Shown piece after piece: positions 44,175-54,734 of a stretch of DNA of 64,000 nt (positions are counted from its first letter, which is position 1; each line of letters starts with the position of its first letter). Below the pieces are notes generated by a model. That model was not told the origin of the DNA and searched no databases. It saw nothing but the letters and a program-made list of their open reading frames with translations. The DNA lies in the NCBI GenBank assembly GCA_044866775.1, contig JBIOUG010000174.1, forward strand, positions 3,438 to 67,437, read 5' to 3'. Source of the DNA: DASUNQ01 sp044866775. Its GTDB lineage: Bacteria > Acidobacteriota > Thermoanaerobaculia > Multivoradales > UBA5704. The position numbers and the translations under genes are program-made.

Positions 44175-47147
44175 ATGCGCTCGGCCCTTCGCAGCATCTT
44201 CCTGATCGCCATGGCCTTGTGTGCAGCCGCGCTTGTCGCACAGTCAACGACGGGCACCCTCGTCGGCACCGTCACGTCCGACGCCAAACCGCTGCCGGGA
44301 GTCACGGTCACCGTCACGTCCCCCGCCCTGCAGGGGAGCCGAACGACCGTGACCGGCGACGCTGGCGGCTACCACTTTCCTGCCCTTCCTCCAGGAGACT
44401 ACACGGTTACTTTCGATCTCGAGGGCATGCAGAGAGTCGACAAGCGCGCCGTCGTCAACCTCAGTCAGACGGCCCGTGCCGACGTCGAGATGACGCTCAC
44501 CAGAGTGGCCGAAGCGATCACGGTCACGGCATCGGCGCCGCCGGCGGTCGAAACGACCGAGATCGCGGCGAGCTTCAATGCCGAGACCGTCAACCAGCTC
44601 CCCACCGGCCGGACGATCGACGACATCGTGGCTCTCGCGCCGGGTGTGACGGAAGCGGGGCCGAACGACCAGATCACGATCTCGGGATCGATGTCCTTCG
44701 AGAGCCTCTTCCTGGTGAACGGCGTGGTGGTGAACGAGAACGTCCGCGGACAGCCGAACCCGCTCTACATCGAGGACGCGGTCCAGGAGACGGCGGTCCT
44801 CACCGGCGGGGTCTCGGCGGAGTTTGGCCGGTTCACCGGGGGCGTGGTCAGCACCGTGACCAAATCGGGAGGCAACGAGTTCTCCGGGTCGCTTCGCGAT
44901 TCGTTCACCAACGACGACTGGACGGAAAAGTCTGACTTCGTCGACCAGCTCGACCCCATCGACGATACCAACAGCGTCTATGAAGGAACCCTGGGCGGGC
45001 GTATCATCCGCGACCGCCTCTGGTTTTTCGCGGCGGGGCGGTTGGAAGACCGCGAGACCGGCGCCCAGACTTTCGACACCAACATCCCCTACGACACCAC
45101 GCGGGATGACCGCCGGATCGAGGGCAAGCTCACCGGGCAGATCACGCGCCAGCACACGCTCGTCGGGTCCTACATCGACAGCGACCTGGAGCGGCAAAAC
45201 TTCGTCACCTCCGGCCGCGTCGTCGACCTGCGCAGCCTCTCTTTCCGCGACGACCTCCGGGAGCTCCGTTCCCTCCATTACAACGGCATCTTCACGGATC
45301 GCTTCCTCGTGGAGGGTCAATACAGTGAGATGGACCACGCGTTCGCCCTCGGGGCCAACACCCGCGACTTGATCGAGGGCACTTTGCTGCTCGACGCCAA
45401 CACCGGCCGGCGGATGTGGTCACCGACCTTCTGCGGCAGACCGTGTGGGTTCAAAGAGCGGAACAACGAGAGCTGGCTGGGAAAGGCCTCTTATTTCCTC
45501 AGCACTCGGGCGACCGGCAACCACAGCCTCGTCGGGGGCTTCGAGGAGTTCCATCAGAAGCGCAACGAGAACAATTTTCAATCCGGCAGCGATCTTCGCA
45601 TCCACGGCAACTTCATCTATTTCGGAGAGGACGTCTTCTTCGGCGTGGATCCAGACTCCAGCGAGATCGAGTGGGATCCGGTTCCCGCGTTGTCGAGGAC
45701 TTCCGACTTCGCCACGCGCTCGTGGTTTCTCAACGACAAATGGGATCTGAACGACCACTGGGGCTTCAACGTGGGAGTTCGCTACGACGAGTCGTTCGGC
45801 ACCGATCAGGCCGGAAACAAGACTGTCGACGATAGCGCCTTCAGTCCGCGCCTGGCGGCACGCTACGACCTGCGCGGCGACGGCAAGCACCACTTCAGCG
45901 CCACCTATGGCCGCTATGTCTCCAAGGTCGATCAAGGACCTGCCGACAACACTGCCACCGCGGGCCGCTACGCCTCCTACTACTGGGATTACAAGGGCCC
46001 GGTGATCAACCCGAGCGGAACGCCGCGCGACCAGCTCCTCTCGGTCCCCGAGGTCATCCGGCAAGTCTTCGCCTGGTTCAATTCCACCGGCGGCACTTCG
46101 AATCGGGACCCGAACCTTCTCAACAGCGCCCACATACCTGGAGTCACCCTGCGTTTCGACGGGCCGCTCGCGGCGCCGTTCATGGATGAATACACTCTGG
46201 GCTACGCCGTGGCCCTCGCGGATGGCGGCTATGTGCGCGCCGATTACATCGACCGGACCTGGGGAGATTTCTACGTCGTACGGCGGAACCTACAAACCGG
46301 AAGGGCGACGGATCCGAACGGCGATCAGTTCGACCAAGGAGTGATCGAGAACAGCGACGCGAACCTGAGCCGCGACTACCGCGCGGTTCAGCTCCAGGGT
46401 CGCTACCGGCCCCTGAAACGGCTCTCGATCGGTGGCAATTACACCTGGTCAAGGTTGCGCGGCAACGTCGAGGGAGAGACCCCGAGCTTCGCCACGAGCC
46501 TGGACAACGACCCCTTCATCAATCGGCCCGAGTACCAAGATTTCGAACAGAACAACCCGGCCGGCGACCTCGGCCCGGACATGCGCCACCGCGCCAACGT
46601 CTGGGTGCAATACGATCTGCCGACATGGGCGGGGCACTTCAATTTAACGCTGTTGGAGCGGTATCACTCGGCGCTGCCCTATTCAGCCATCGGCTCGATC
46701 GACGTGCGGCGAGGAACGTCGACGGGGCCTGCCAACGGCGTGGTGAACCCCGGCTACGTGACCACGCCTTCCTCGGTGACCTACTTCTTCAGCGACCGCG
46801 GCGCCTTCCGCCTCGACGACATCACCTCGACCGACCTGGGCGTGAACTGGTATTCGCCGCCGCTGCGCGGCGTGCGCCTCTTCATCGAGGGCGACATTCT
46901 GAATCTGTTCAATGCACAGGGAGTGGAAGACCCGGACTTCGTAGACAAGACCGTGCTCACCCGCCGTCAGGCATCATGTCTCCAGACGGGCACGACCCAA
47001 CGCTGTCTGCCCTTCAACCCGCTGGCCGGCGAAGTGCCTCAGGAGGGCGTACACTGGCAGAAGGGGCCCAACTTCGGGCTACCCACGGCGGCGGAGGCCT
47101 ACCAGCTCCCCCGTACCTATCGCGTCTCCCTCGGTTTGAGGTTCTAA
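44175..47147 (+). CDS. Oar-like TonB-dependent receptor with carboxypeptidase-type N-domain
   Basis: 990 residues. GGAGGT lies 4 nt before the ATG at 44175. Signal peptide ~1-22. An N-terminal carboxypeptidase-regulatory-like domain (~25-105: GTLVGTVTSDAKPLPGVTVT, YHFPALPPGDYTVTFDLEGM) precedes the plug (LPTGRTIDDIVALAPGV, GGVSAEFGRFTGGVVSTVTK) and a ~22-strand barrel ending YRVSLGLRF with C-terminal Phe, as expected for BAM recognition. This Oar/RagA-like class is greatly expanded in Acidobacteriota and takes up glycans or peptides, or remodels the envelope. No SusD-like partner lies beside it. The 3' end is 3 bp from the convergent sulfatase gene. Confidence 0.94.
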   Translation: MRSALRSIFLIAMALCAAALVAQSTTGTLVGTVTSDAKPLPGVTVTVTSPALQGSRTTVTGDAGGYHFPALPPGDYTVTFDLEGMQRVDKRAVVNLSQTARADVEMTLTRVAEAITVTASAPPAVETTEIAASFNAETVNQLPTGRTIDDIVALAPGVTEAGPNDQITISGSMSFESLFLVNGVVVNENVRGQPNPLYIEDAVQETAVLTGGVSAEFGRFTGGVVSTVTKSGGNEFSGSLRDSFTNDDWTEKSDFVDQLDPIDDTNSVYEGTLGGRIIRDRLWFFAAGRLEDRETGAQTFDTNIPYDTTRDDRRIEGKLTGQITRQHTLVGSYIDSDLERQNFVTSGRVVDLRSLSFRDDLRELRSLHYNGIFTDRFLVEGQYSEMDHAFALGANTRDLIEGTLLLDANTGRRMWSPTFCGRPCGFKERNNESWLGKASYFLSTRATGNHSLVGGFEEFHQKRNENNFQSGSDLRIHGNFIYFGEDVFFGVDPDSSEIEWDPVPALSRTSDFATRSWFLNDKWDLNDHWGFNVGVRYDESFGTDQAGNKTVDDSAFSPRLAARYDLRGDGKHHFSATYGRYVSKVDQGPADNTATAGRYASYYWDYKGPVINPSGTPRDQLLSVPEVIRQVFAWFNSTGGTSNRDPNLLNSAHIPGVTLRFDGPLAAPFMDEYTLGYAVALADGGYVRADYIDRTWGDFYVVRRNLQTGRATDPNGDQFDQGVIENSDANLSRDYRAVQLQGRYRPLKRLSIGGNYTWSRLRGNVEGETPSFATSLDNDPFINRPEYQDFEQNNPAGDLGPDMRHRANVWVQYDLPTWAGHFNLTLLERYHSALPYSAIGSIDVRRGTSTGPANGVVNPGYVTTPSSVTYFFSDRGAFRLDDITSTDLGVNWYSPPLRGVRLFIEGDILNLFNAQGVEDPDFVDKTVLTRRQASCLQTGTTQRCLPFNPLAGEVPQEGVHWQKGPNFGLPTAAEAYQLPRTYRVSLGLRF

Positions 47148-47150
47148 GCC

Positions 47151-49250
47151 TTACCGCGCCGCGCGCTGGCGCCAGCGCGCGGCGCCTTGGTGGTCCGCGA
47201 ACGCCTCGAGGGTTTTCGCCGCCAGGAGAAACGCCCCGCGGTGCGGGTTGTTCCGCGCCATCTGCTCGATCAGCTCGTGCGCCTCCGCGCTCTTGCCCTG
47301 AATCATGAGGATCACCGCCAGATTGGCATAGGCCTGCAGGTGCTGCGGGAAGCTCGCGATCTCACGCCGGAAGGCGGCGGCCGCCTCCTCCGGCCGATCG
47401 AGGCGCGCCAGCAGGTCGCCGCGTAGATAGTCCGCTCCCTGCAATCGCCGGACACCGAGCTCCCCCGCGCGTCGCTCCGCCTCTTGGACCCTCCGCAGCG
47501 CCGCATCGAGCTTCCCGGCGGTCCGCTCGACGTCGGCGAGTAACAACAACGTTGCCGGCTGCCTGTCGCCGCGCTGAAGGGCGGATTTCACGTGCTCCTC
47601 TGCGGCCTCGAAGCGCCGTTCTGCGAGCGCGATCCGGGCGAGGAGCTCGTTCGCTTCGCGGGGATTGGTGGTGAGAGCGAGGCGGGCATGGGCCGCGGCC
47701 GCAGCGGTCTCGCCGCGCTTGAGATGGGCGAAGCCCAGGGCGAGCGCGAGATCCGGCGAGAAGCGCTCGGCGTGAGCGATCGCTGACCGATAGGCCTCGA
47801 TCGCTTCGTCGTAGCGGCCGGCTTCCACCAGGATCTCTCCTAGCTTCGACCACACATCCAGGAGCTTCGGATTCTCTTGCAGTAGGCTCCGCAACGCCGC
47901 GATCGCCTCATCCAACCGGCGCTCGTCCGCAAAGCGGAATGCCGCCTTGATGCGACCGAGGCTCTCGACCTCGTCGCGCGGGTTCGGCAGCGGCCCCGCC
48001 CCCCGCTCCCGCGGCGTTCCCACGTATCCCAGAGCGGCCAGCTTCTTGGCGTCCTCTGGGTCGATCTCGCCGATCGTCGCGGCCCTTGCGGGATAGGCCT
48101 GCATTTCCCGTCGCAGCCGTGACGCCGCTCGACGCTCGATCGTGATCAGATTCCTGGCTTCGCCGGGATCACGCTCCAGGTCGTAGAGCTCGGGACTGGG
48201 CGCTTCGATGTATTGATAGCGGCCATCGATCAGCGACCGCAGCTCGCTCCAGCCGAGGTGAATGCGCGGATAGAGCGTCTCGGAGTAGATGGGACGAGCT
48301 TCGCCTCCGTCGTCGAACCACGAAGCCGGGTGCGAAGGCACGGCGATTCCGACCAGACTCAGCACTGTGCCGAAGAGATGCGCCAGAGGCGTGGGCCGGC
48401 TGATCGAATCGGCCCGGTGCGAGCCCGGCAGCTTGATCAGAAGCGGAACCCACAGCGCCTCGCGATACAGCAGAATCCCGTGCTGGTCTTCGCCGTGGTC
48501 CCACAAGCCCTCGCCGTGATCCGACGTGAAGATGATGATCGCGGGATCGTAGAGCTCAGAAGCCTTGAGCGACTGGACCAGCTCGCCGACGATGGCATCC
48601 GCAGCGGCGATTTCGCCATCGTAGGCAGCCGGGTAGCGGCTCTTGAACGGCTCGGGCGGCTCGTACGGGGCGTGCGGCTCGTAGAGATGGAAGAAGAAAA
48701 AGAAAGGCTGCTCGCGGTGCTGCAGAATCCATCCCAGCGCGTGCTTCAGCGTCTCGCCGCCCGAGCGCTGGTGCTCGCTCGTCGCGCCCGCCGTCGCGAC
48801 CGCGATGGAGTCTTCGTAAAAATCGAAGCCGTCATCGACCCCGGTGTCGGAGCGCAGAACGTAGGACGACACCGCGGCGCCCGCGGCATAGCCCCGATCC
48901 CGCAGCTCCTCGGCGAGGGTTCTGAACCTTGCTCCTTCGAATCGATAGCCGATGTTGTTCCGCACCCCGTGTTCGGTGGGCAGCAGCCCGGTGAACATCG
49001 AGACGTGCGAAGGAAGCGTCATCGGGCAATGGCTGTAGACGCGCTCGAAAAGGACCGAGTCGCGCCGCAGCCCGTCGATGTTGGGTGTTTCGACTTGGCG
49101 GTAACCGTAGGCCGGAAGGTGGTCCGCGCGCAGGGTATCGACCGAGATGAGGATCACCGGCGCGCCCGGGAAGCGTTCCGGTGAGGCGTCGCGCCCGCAG
49201 GCAGTCGCCAAGAGCGCGGCCGCGATCACCGTGCCACGGAGGCTAATCAC
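47151..49250 (-). CDS. Sulfatase-family lipoprotein with C-terminal TPR repeats
   Basis: 699 residues from a GTG at 49250. The lipoprotein signal ends at LATAC. The sulfatase/alkaline-phosphatase fold (~30-400) has LISVDTLRADHLPAYGY, the active-site region SHCPMTLPSHVSMFTGLLP, IIFTSDHGEGLWDHGEDQ and WVPLLIKLPG. The classic C-x-P-S-R formylglycine motif is replaced by TLPSH, so it is more likely a phosphodiesterase- or transferase-like member than a classical sulfatase. Residues ~430-690 hold about six TPR units (LDVWSKLGEILVEAGRYDEA, AYANLAVILMIQGKSAEAHE). This combination is common in Acidobacteriota. Substrate unknown. Confidence 0.9.
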   Translation of the reverse strand: MISLRGTVIAAALLATACGRDASPERFPGAPVILISVDTLRADHLPAYGYRQVETPNIDGLRRDSVLFERVYSHCPMTLPSHVSMFTGLLPTEHGVRNNIGYRFEGARFRTLAEELRDRGYAAGAAVSSYVLRSDTGVDDGFDFYEDSIAVATAGATSEHQRSGGETLKHALGWILQHREQPFFFFFHLYEPHAPYEPPEPFKSRYPAAYDGEIAAADAIVGELVQSLKASELYDPAIIIFTSDHGEGLWDHGEDQHGILLYREALWVPLLIKLPGSHRADSISRPTPLAHLFGTVLSLVGIAVPSHPASWFDDGGEARPIYSETLYPRIHLGWSELRSLIDGRYQYIEAPSPELYDLERDPGEARNLITIERRAASRLRREMQAYPARAATIGEIDPEDAKKLAALGYVGTPRERGAGPLPNPRDEVESLGRIKAAFRFADERRLDEAIAALRSLLQENPKLLDVWSKLGEILVEAGRYDEAIEAYRSAIAHAERFSPDLALALGFAHLKRGETAAAAAHARLALTTNPREANELLARIALAERRFEAAEEHVKSALQRGDRQPATLLLLADVERTAGKLDAALRRVQEAERRAGELGVRRLQGADYLRGDLLARLDRPEEAAAAFRREIASFPQHLQAYANLAVILMIQGKSAEAHELIEQMARNNPHRGAFLLAAKTLEAFADHQGAARWRQRAAR

Positions 49251-49259
49251 TGGAGCGCC

Positions 49260-49277
49260 GCCGGCCTGGCCGCCGGC
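49260..49277 (-). terminator. Short hairpin right after the beta-lactamase-like gene
   Basis: GCCGGC (49260-49265) pairs with GCCGGC (49272-49277) around CTGGCC, immediately beyond the stop at 49278-49280. It lies in the 27-bp gap before the sulfatase start, so it could attenuate read-through. Confidence 0.3.
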
Positions 49278-50324
49278 TCACGGCGTGGCGAGGATCACAT
49301 CGGCGATGCGGTCCACCGTCGGTCCGAGGAAGTTGTCGTTCCGGTTGGTGAGCATGATGATCGTGAGCCGCTCGTCCGGGTATCGGGCCAGGTAGGTGCT
49401 GAACCCGATGGTCTCGCCGTAGTGCCAGATCTTGCGCGCCCCCCTGTGCGAAGCCACGTACCAGCCGTAGCCGTAGCCGTAGCCGCTGCCGGGCTGGTCC
49501 GATGTGGGCATGCCCGCCTGGAAGGCCATCGCCAGGGTCTTGGCCGGCAGGAGGCGCGCGCCGTGCAGAGCCTGGTCCCAGCGCCACAGGTCCTCGACCG
49601 ACGAGTAGATGCCGCCGTCCCCCAGGACCGAGCTGGTGAGGCTCTGGTCGGTGCGCTCGAAACGGCCGTCCTTCTCGCTGTACCCGTAGGCCCGGCGCGC
49701 CACCTCGGAGATGCCCTTCTCGTAGGCCACGGTGCCGGCCATACCCAGTGGGTCGAAGACATTCTCCTTCAGGAACCGGGCGAACGACCGGCCGGAGACC
49801 TTCTCCACGATCAGGGCCAGCAGGGCGTAGCCCGTGTTGCTGTAGCGGAACTGGCTGCCCGGCGCAAAGTAGAGCTTGTCCTGCTTGCCAACCAGGTCGA
49901 GCACGTCCTTGTCCTTGACCGGCACGGTGGTGCTGGGCGGGATGAGGTCCTCGTAGTCGAGGAGCCCCGACGTGTGCCCGAGCAGGTGGCGCACCTTGAC
50001 CCCGTATGCGGCCTTGGCGAAGCCGGAGAAGAAGCGGGTCAGTGGATCGTCGAGCGACAGCTCTCCTCGCTCGGCCAGGAGGAGCACGGCCATGGAGGTG
50101 AACTGCTTGGTGACCGAGGCCAGCCGGAAGTTGGTGGCCGTGGTGATGGGCGTCTTTTCCTCGAGGTTGGCCAGGCCGAACGCCTTGCGGTAGAGGACCT
50201 TCCCGCTCTGCGCCACGAGCACGCTGGCGCCCGGCGCGCCGGCGCGGCCGTAGTCCTTCAGGATCGCGTCGAGCTGGGCAGGAACCGTGGAAGCAGCGGC
50301 GCCCGTCGCGAAGAGGAGGATTAT
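49278..50324 (-). CDS. Serine beta-lactamase-like hydrolase, start codon unresolved
   Basis: About 349 residues. A class-C beta-lactamase/D-aminopeptidase-type fold: FRLASVTKQFTSMAVLLLAE supplies the catalytic SVTK (SxxK), RYSNTGYALLALIVEKVSG the Tyr of YxN, and IWHYGETIGFSTYLARYPD the HxG-like third motif. A hydrophobic signal (IILLFATGAAAS) begins near 50324, but no ATG, GTG or TTG is in frame between it and the tRNA-Cys gene 33 bp upstream. The open frame continues only by running through the tRNAs. The start given is an ATA codon, the least bad choice; a sequence error or an indel that removed the start is possible. Probably secreted, with ester or peptide substrates. Confidence 0.8.
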   Translation of the reverse strand: MILLFATGAAASTVPAQLDAILKDYGRAGAPGASVLVAQSGKVLYRKAFGLANLEEKTPITTATNFRLASVTKQFTSMAVLLLAERGELSLDDPLTRFFSGFAKAAYGVKVRHLLGHTSGLLDYEDLIPPSTTVPVKDKDVLDLVGKQDKLYFAPGSQFRYSNTGYALLALIVEKVSGRSFARFLKENVFDPLGMAGTVAYEKGISEVARRAYGYSEKDGRFERTDQSLTSSVLGDGGIYSSVEDLWRWDQALHGARLLPAKTLAMAFQAGMPTSDQPGSGYGYGYGWYVASHRGARKIWHYGETIGFSTYLARYPDERLTIIMLTNRNDNFLGPTVDRIADVILATP

Positions 50325-50356
50325 GAAAACACCGGCAGCGCTGGAGTGATTTAGGC

Positions 50357-50431
50357 TGGAGGCGACGGGCGGATTCGAACCGCCGTATAAGGGTTTTGCA
50401 GACCCTCGCCTTACCACTTGGCTACGTCGCC
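50357..50431 (-). tRNA. tRNA-Cys(GCA) with encoded CCA
   Basis: On the minus strand GGCGACG at the 5' end pairs with CGTCGCC. The anticodon loop CTGCAAA gives GCA, with a T-loop GTTCGAATC. Discriminator T (50360) is followed by CCA (50359-50357). cysS lies ~640 bp upstream on the same strand. Confidence 0.93.
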
Positions 50432-50447
50432 TGAAGGGAGTGAGATC

Positions 50448-50522
50448 TGGAGCGGGAAACGGGACTTGAACCCGCGACCCCAACCTTGGCAAGGTTGTGC
50501 TCTACCACTGAGCTATTCCCGC
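50448..50522 (-). tRNA. tRNA-Gly(GCC) with encoded CCA
   Basis: Acceptor GCGGGAA/TTCCCGC, anticodon loop TTGCCAA (GCC), T-loop GTTCAAGTC, discriminator T then CCA. It is 16 bp upstream of tRNA-Cys on the same strand, so the two are probably co-transcribed. Confidence 0.93.
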
Positions 50523-50630
50523 TCACTCGGGAGCGGGAAGGATACCGGCGCCCCCGGGGGCTGTCAAGGAAGCGGCGGAGGGCCGAGACAAGCTCCGCCC
50601 GTACAAGGGGTTGGAGAATCCCGACGATTC

Positions 50631-51023
50631 CTAGCCCTCGACGGAGAACGCGTCGCGGACCAGTGTGTATTCCCAGCCGGCGGCGGTCCACTCGAGCCCC
50701 AGGACGTCGAAGCGGCAGGCACCCGAGAGTCCCGAAAGCGCCAGGTGGAGGGAGGCCGCCCGCGCGAGCCGGCGGCGCTTTGCCGGGGTGACCGCCGCCA
50801 GCGCCGGGCCGAAGTCCTGGCGGCCGCGCGCCTTGATCTCGACGAAGCAGAGGATCGCGCCCTCGCGCGCCACGACGTCGATCTCGCCGCCCCGGTTCAC
50901 CACGTTGCGTTCGAGGACGCGGTAGCCCTGGCGCTCCAGCCACTTCACGGCCGCCTCCTCGCCGGCCCTCCCCTTCCCCCGCGTGTGGGGCTGCCCGTGG
51001 AAGTCGCGAGACCCGATCGCCAT
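50631..51023 (-). CDS. YraN/UPF0102-family nuclease-like protein
   Basis: 130 residues from the ATG at 51023. YraN family: GRAGEEAAVKWLERQGYRVL, NVVNRGGEIDVVAREG, LCFVEIKAR and AVTPAKRRRLARAA carry the restriction-endonuclease-like core (E, D, ExK). These proteins are widely conserved and suspected nucleases, usually near rnhB or translation genes. It is last in the leftward series from the cNMP-binding gene through def and cysS, 50 bp after the cysS stop. Longer open frames upstream belong to the antisense of cysS. Confidence 0.92.
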   Translation of the reverse strand: MAIGSRDFHGQPHTRGKGRAGEEAAVKWLERQGYRVLERNVVNRGGEIDVVAREGAILCFVEIKARGRQDFGPALAAVTPAKRRRLARAASLHLALSGLSGACRFDVLGLEWTAAGWEYTLVRDAFSVEG

Positions 51024-51073
51024 GCCGCTCCAGCCCCTCTCTCCACCCAGATCCTTTTCTTCTGTTGGCCTTC

Positions 51074-52509
<1,436 letters not shown>

Positions 52510-52513
<4 letters not shown>

Positions 52514-53079
52514 TGGCGGACCTGCGCCGTGCCGGCGACCCAGGTGACGCCGGCGAGCGGCGTGCCGTCGGGCGCCACGGCGCTCGGCGCGACGAAGGTG
52601 AAGCTGCCGCTGCCGGCGGCGCGGGCGGTGAACTGGAGCGTCAGCAGCGTCCCCGAGCCGCTCATGCCGGCGACGGCGCCGAGGCGCGTTAAACCGACGA
52701 CCAGGTTCCCCGCCGGGTTCTCGACCGCCTGCAGCGAGGTGGTGAAGGCGCCGCCGGCCGAGAGCGCCGATCCCTGCGTGACGCCGTCGTAGCGCAGGAC
52801 GGTCTCGGGATAGCGGAGGTCGAAGGACATGCCGTAGAGGTTCTGCACTGCGCTCGCGCGCAGCTCGAGGACGAGCACCGTCGTGCTGCCGCCGGCGCCG
52901 GTCGCGAGAGCGACGCTGTTCTGCCCCGCGGTGCCGGACTGCGTGAAGGTGATGCCCGGCTGCGGCGGCGGTGGCGGCGGCTGAGTCGGCCCGCCGCCGC
53001 CCCCCCCGCCACCGCAGCCGGAGCCGGAGCCGAGGGCGATGCCGGCGACGGCGAGCAGCGACGCGAGGTGCCGTCTCAC
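52510..53079 (-). CDS. Cohesin-like secreted protein between def and cysS
   Basis: 189 residues. The GTG at 53079 overlaps the def stop (GTGA), and its own stop overlaps the cysS GTG. The signal sequence ends near GSGSGC followed by a poly-Gly run and a Pro-rich linker (PTQPPPPPPQPG), suggesting a surface lipoprotein, though the lipobox is weak. Residues ~60-185 have a cohesin-type pattern (TTVLVLELRASAVQNLYGMS, FDLRYPETVLRYDGVTQGSA, GSGTLLTLQFTARAAGSGSF). Cohesin domains bind dockerins or act in surface attachment; no dockerin partner is visible. Confidence 0.82.
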
Positions 53080-53594
53080 GCCACCACCTCGTGCGTCTCG
53101 GCGAGCTTGCGGAGCTGCCGCTTCACCCGCTCTTTGCGTAGGCCGCGCAGGCGGTCGACGAAGAGGATGCCGTCGAGGTGATCGACCTCGTGGCAGACGG
53201 CGCGCGCCAGCCACTCCTCGGCCGCGAACTCGAGCGGCTGCCCCCGGAGGTCGAGCGCCCGCACCCGGATGCGCCGTGGCCGCTCCACCTTCTCGGTCAG
53301 TCCCGGCAGCGAGAGACACCCCTCGACCTCGACCTCGCTCCCCTCGGGCGCCAGCACCTCGGGGTTGACCAGGACCTTGAGCTCCTCGGGCTCCTTCCCC
53401 ACCGACAGGTCGACGACCGCGAGCCGCAGCGTCACGCCGACCTGCGGCGCCGCCAGCCCCACCCCCGGCGCGGCGTGCATAGTCTCCACCATGTCGCCGG
53501 CCAGACGCTGCAGCGCCGGGCCGAAGTCGGTCACCGGAGGGCAGAGCTGGCGCAAGACCGGGTCGGGATAGATGCGGATCGGCAGGATGGCCAT
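53076..53594 (-). CDS. def: Peptide deformylase
   Basis: 172 residues. Removes the formyl group from nascent proteins. All three metal-site motifs are present: GVGLAAPQVG, EGCLSLPG (Cys ligand) and VCHEVDHLDGILFVDRL (HExxH). Full length for a type 1 enzyme. It starts 10 bp after the end of the cNMP-binding gene and is coupled to the cohesin-like gene by GTGA. No fmt gene follows, unlike the common def-fmt order. Confidence 0.96.
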   Translation of the reverse strand: MAILPIRIYPDPVLRQLCPPVTDFGPALQRLAGDMVETMHAAPGVGLAAPQVGVTLRLAVVDLSVGKEPEELKVLVNPEVLAPEGSEVEVEGCLSLPGLTEKVERPRRIRVRALDLRGQPLEFAAEEWLARAVCHEVDHLDGILFVDRLRGLRKERVKRQLRKLAETHEVVA

Positions 53595-53604
53595 GAATCG
53601 AGCG

Positions 53605-54483
53605 CTACCCGCCGCTCCTCAGCCGGCGCACCGCCACCCCCACGTCACGGTCGAGGTGCTGCTCGCGCAGCGCCTCGAGGAAGGCGCGCGGATCGGGGTT
53701 GCCGACCAGGTTCTGCTCCAGCCCCTCGCGGGTCAGCTTGAGGACGGTGGCCCCTTCGGCGACGCGGTAGGTCGCCGGCCAGGCGCCGTGCTCGAGCAGC
53801 GCGCCCTCGCCGACGATGTCGCCGGAGGTGAAGCTGCGCACGTTGAGCGGCTTGTCTCCCTGGCCGTCGACCACGGCCTCGAGGACGCCGCGCACGATGA
53901 GCAGGAGCTGCGCCTCGCGGCTCCCCTCCTGCGCCACCGTCTCGCCCTCCTTGAGGCGCACCAGCTCCATCGTCGAGAGTAGGCGCTTGAGCTGCTCGGC
54001 CGAGAGGCGCTGCACGAGGCGGCTGCCCGCGAGGTTGTGCCAGAGCCGCTGCAGCTCGACCGCCGAGGTCCCGGCCTGCTGGCCGCCGGCCTGGCGCAGC
54101 CCTTCGATCGCCAGCGCCCGCACCTGCTCCATGCTCTTCTCGCGCTGGTAGCGCTCGATCTTGAAACGGATCGAGGCGTCGAGCGGCGCCAGCTTCTGCG
54201 CCTTCGACAGCAGCGCGACACCCTTCTCGTAGAAGCCGTCCTGAGCGTACTCCTCGGCCACGAACGAGTACTCGTCGACCGCCTTGTCGTACTGCCTGAG
54301 CTGGGTGTAGACCTCGGCCAGCTTCAGGTGCGAGTGGAGGTCCTGCGGGTTGGTCTTGAGCTTCGCCCGCAGGCGCAGCTCCGCCTCCTCGTAACGCTCG
54401 AGGACGATCAGGTCGTCGATCGTGTACTCCTGCTGCGGCTGCTGCCCAGCCCCGCCGCCGCGGAACCAGCTCTTGAACGCCAC
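53605..54483 (-). CDS. TPR and cyclic-nucleotide-binding-domain protein
   Basis: 292 residues. The GTG at 54483 is chosen because GGAGG lies ~9 nt upstream; the open frame continues without such a site. Residues ~25-125 contain TPR-like repeats (DLHSHLKLAEVYTQLRQYDK, GVALLSKAQKLAPLD). A Crp-type cNMP-binding beta-roll follows (~165-285: LSTMELVRLKEGETVAQEGS, LLLIVRGVLEAVV, SFTSGDIVGEGALLEHGAWP). No helix-turn-helix is present, so it is not a transcription factor; more likely a scaffold or regulator. It heads the def-cysS series. Confidence 0.85.
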   Translation of the reverse strand: MAFKSWFRGGGAGQQPQQEYTIDDLIVLERYEEAELRLRAKLKTNPQDLHSHLKLAEVYTQLRQYDKAVDEYSFVAEEYAQDGFYEKGVALLSKAQKLAPLDASIRFKIERYQREKSMEQVRALAIEGLRQAGGQQAGTSAVELQRLWHNLAGSRLVQRLSAEQLKRLLSTMELVRLKEGETVAQEGSREAQLLLIVRGVLEAVVDGQGDKPLNVRSFTSGDIVGEGALLEHGAWPATYRVAEGATVLKLTREGLEQNLVGNPDPRAFLEALREQHLDRDVGVAVRRLRSGG

Positions 54484-54734
54484 GCTCAACGCCTCCCTCG
54501 GGAAGGGCCGCCCGGTGCGGCGCATACCCCGGCCCCCTGCGGCGCCGAGTGGACGCCGCCGACGTCTCTGGTGGACGCCGGGGCCGCCGCGGGGAGCGGC
54601 CATTATAGAGCCAAGTCGCCGCTAAAACTTGACGCGCCAAGCGTCTGGCGGCGCCGGCCGCCGCGCCGTCCCAGATGGCTCGGAAGTTGCTCTCCCGGGC
54701 CGGCGAGGTGTACCGTCACCGACGGAGGTTCCCG

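Noticed and set aside
47151..49250. Classical formylglycine sulfatase
   Set aside because: The C/S-x-P-S-R motif is absent; TLPSH in its place argues for a different phospho- or sulfo-hydrolase activity, so only the fold is claimed.
50322..50350. Plus-strand AGGAGG-ATG with an eight-codon frame
   Set aside because: The frame ends at once (MKTPAALE); judged a chance match antisense to the hydrolase signal peptide.
50325..50492. N-terminal extension of the beta-lactamase-like protein to an ATG at 50492
   Set aside because: It would translate both tRNA genes, and homology begins only at the signal peptide.
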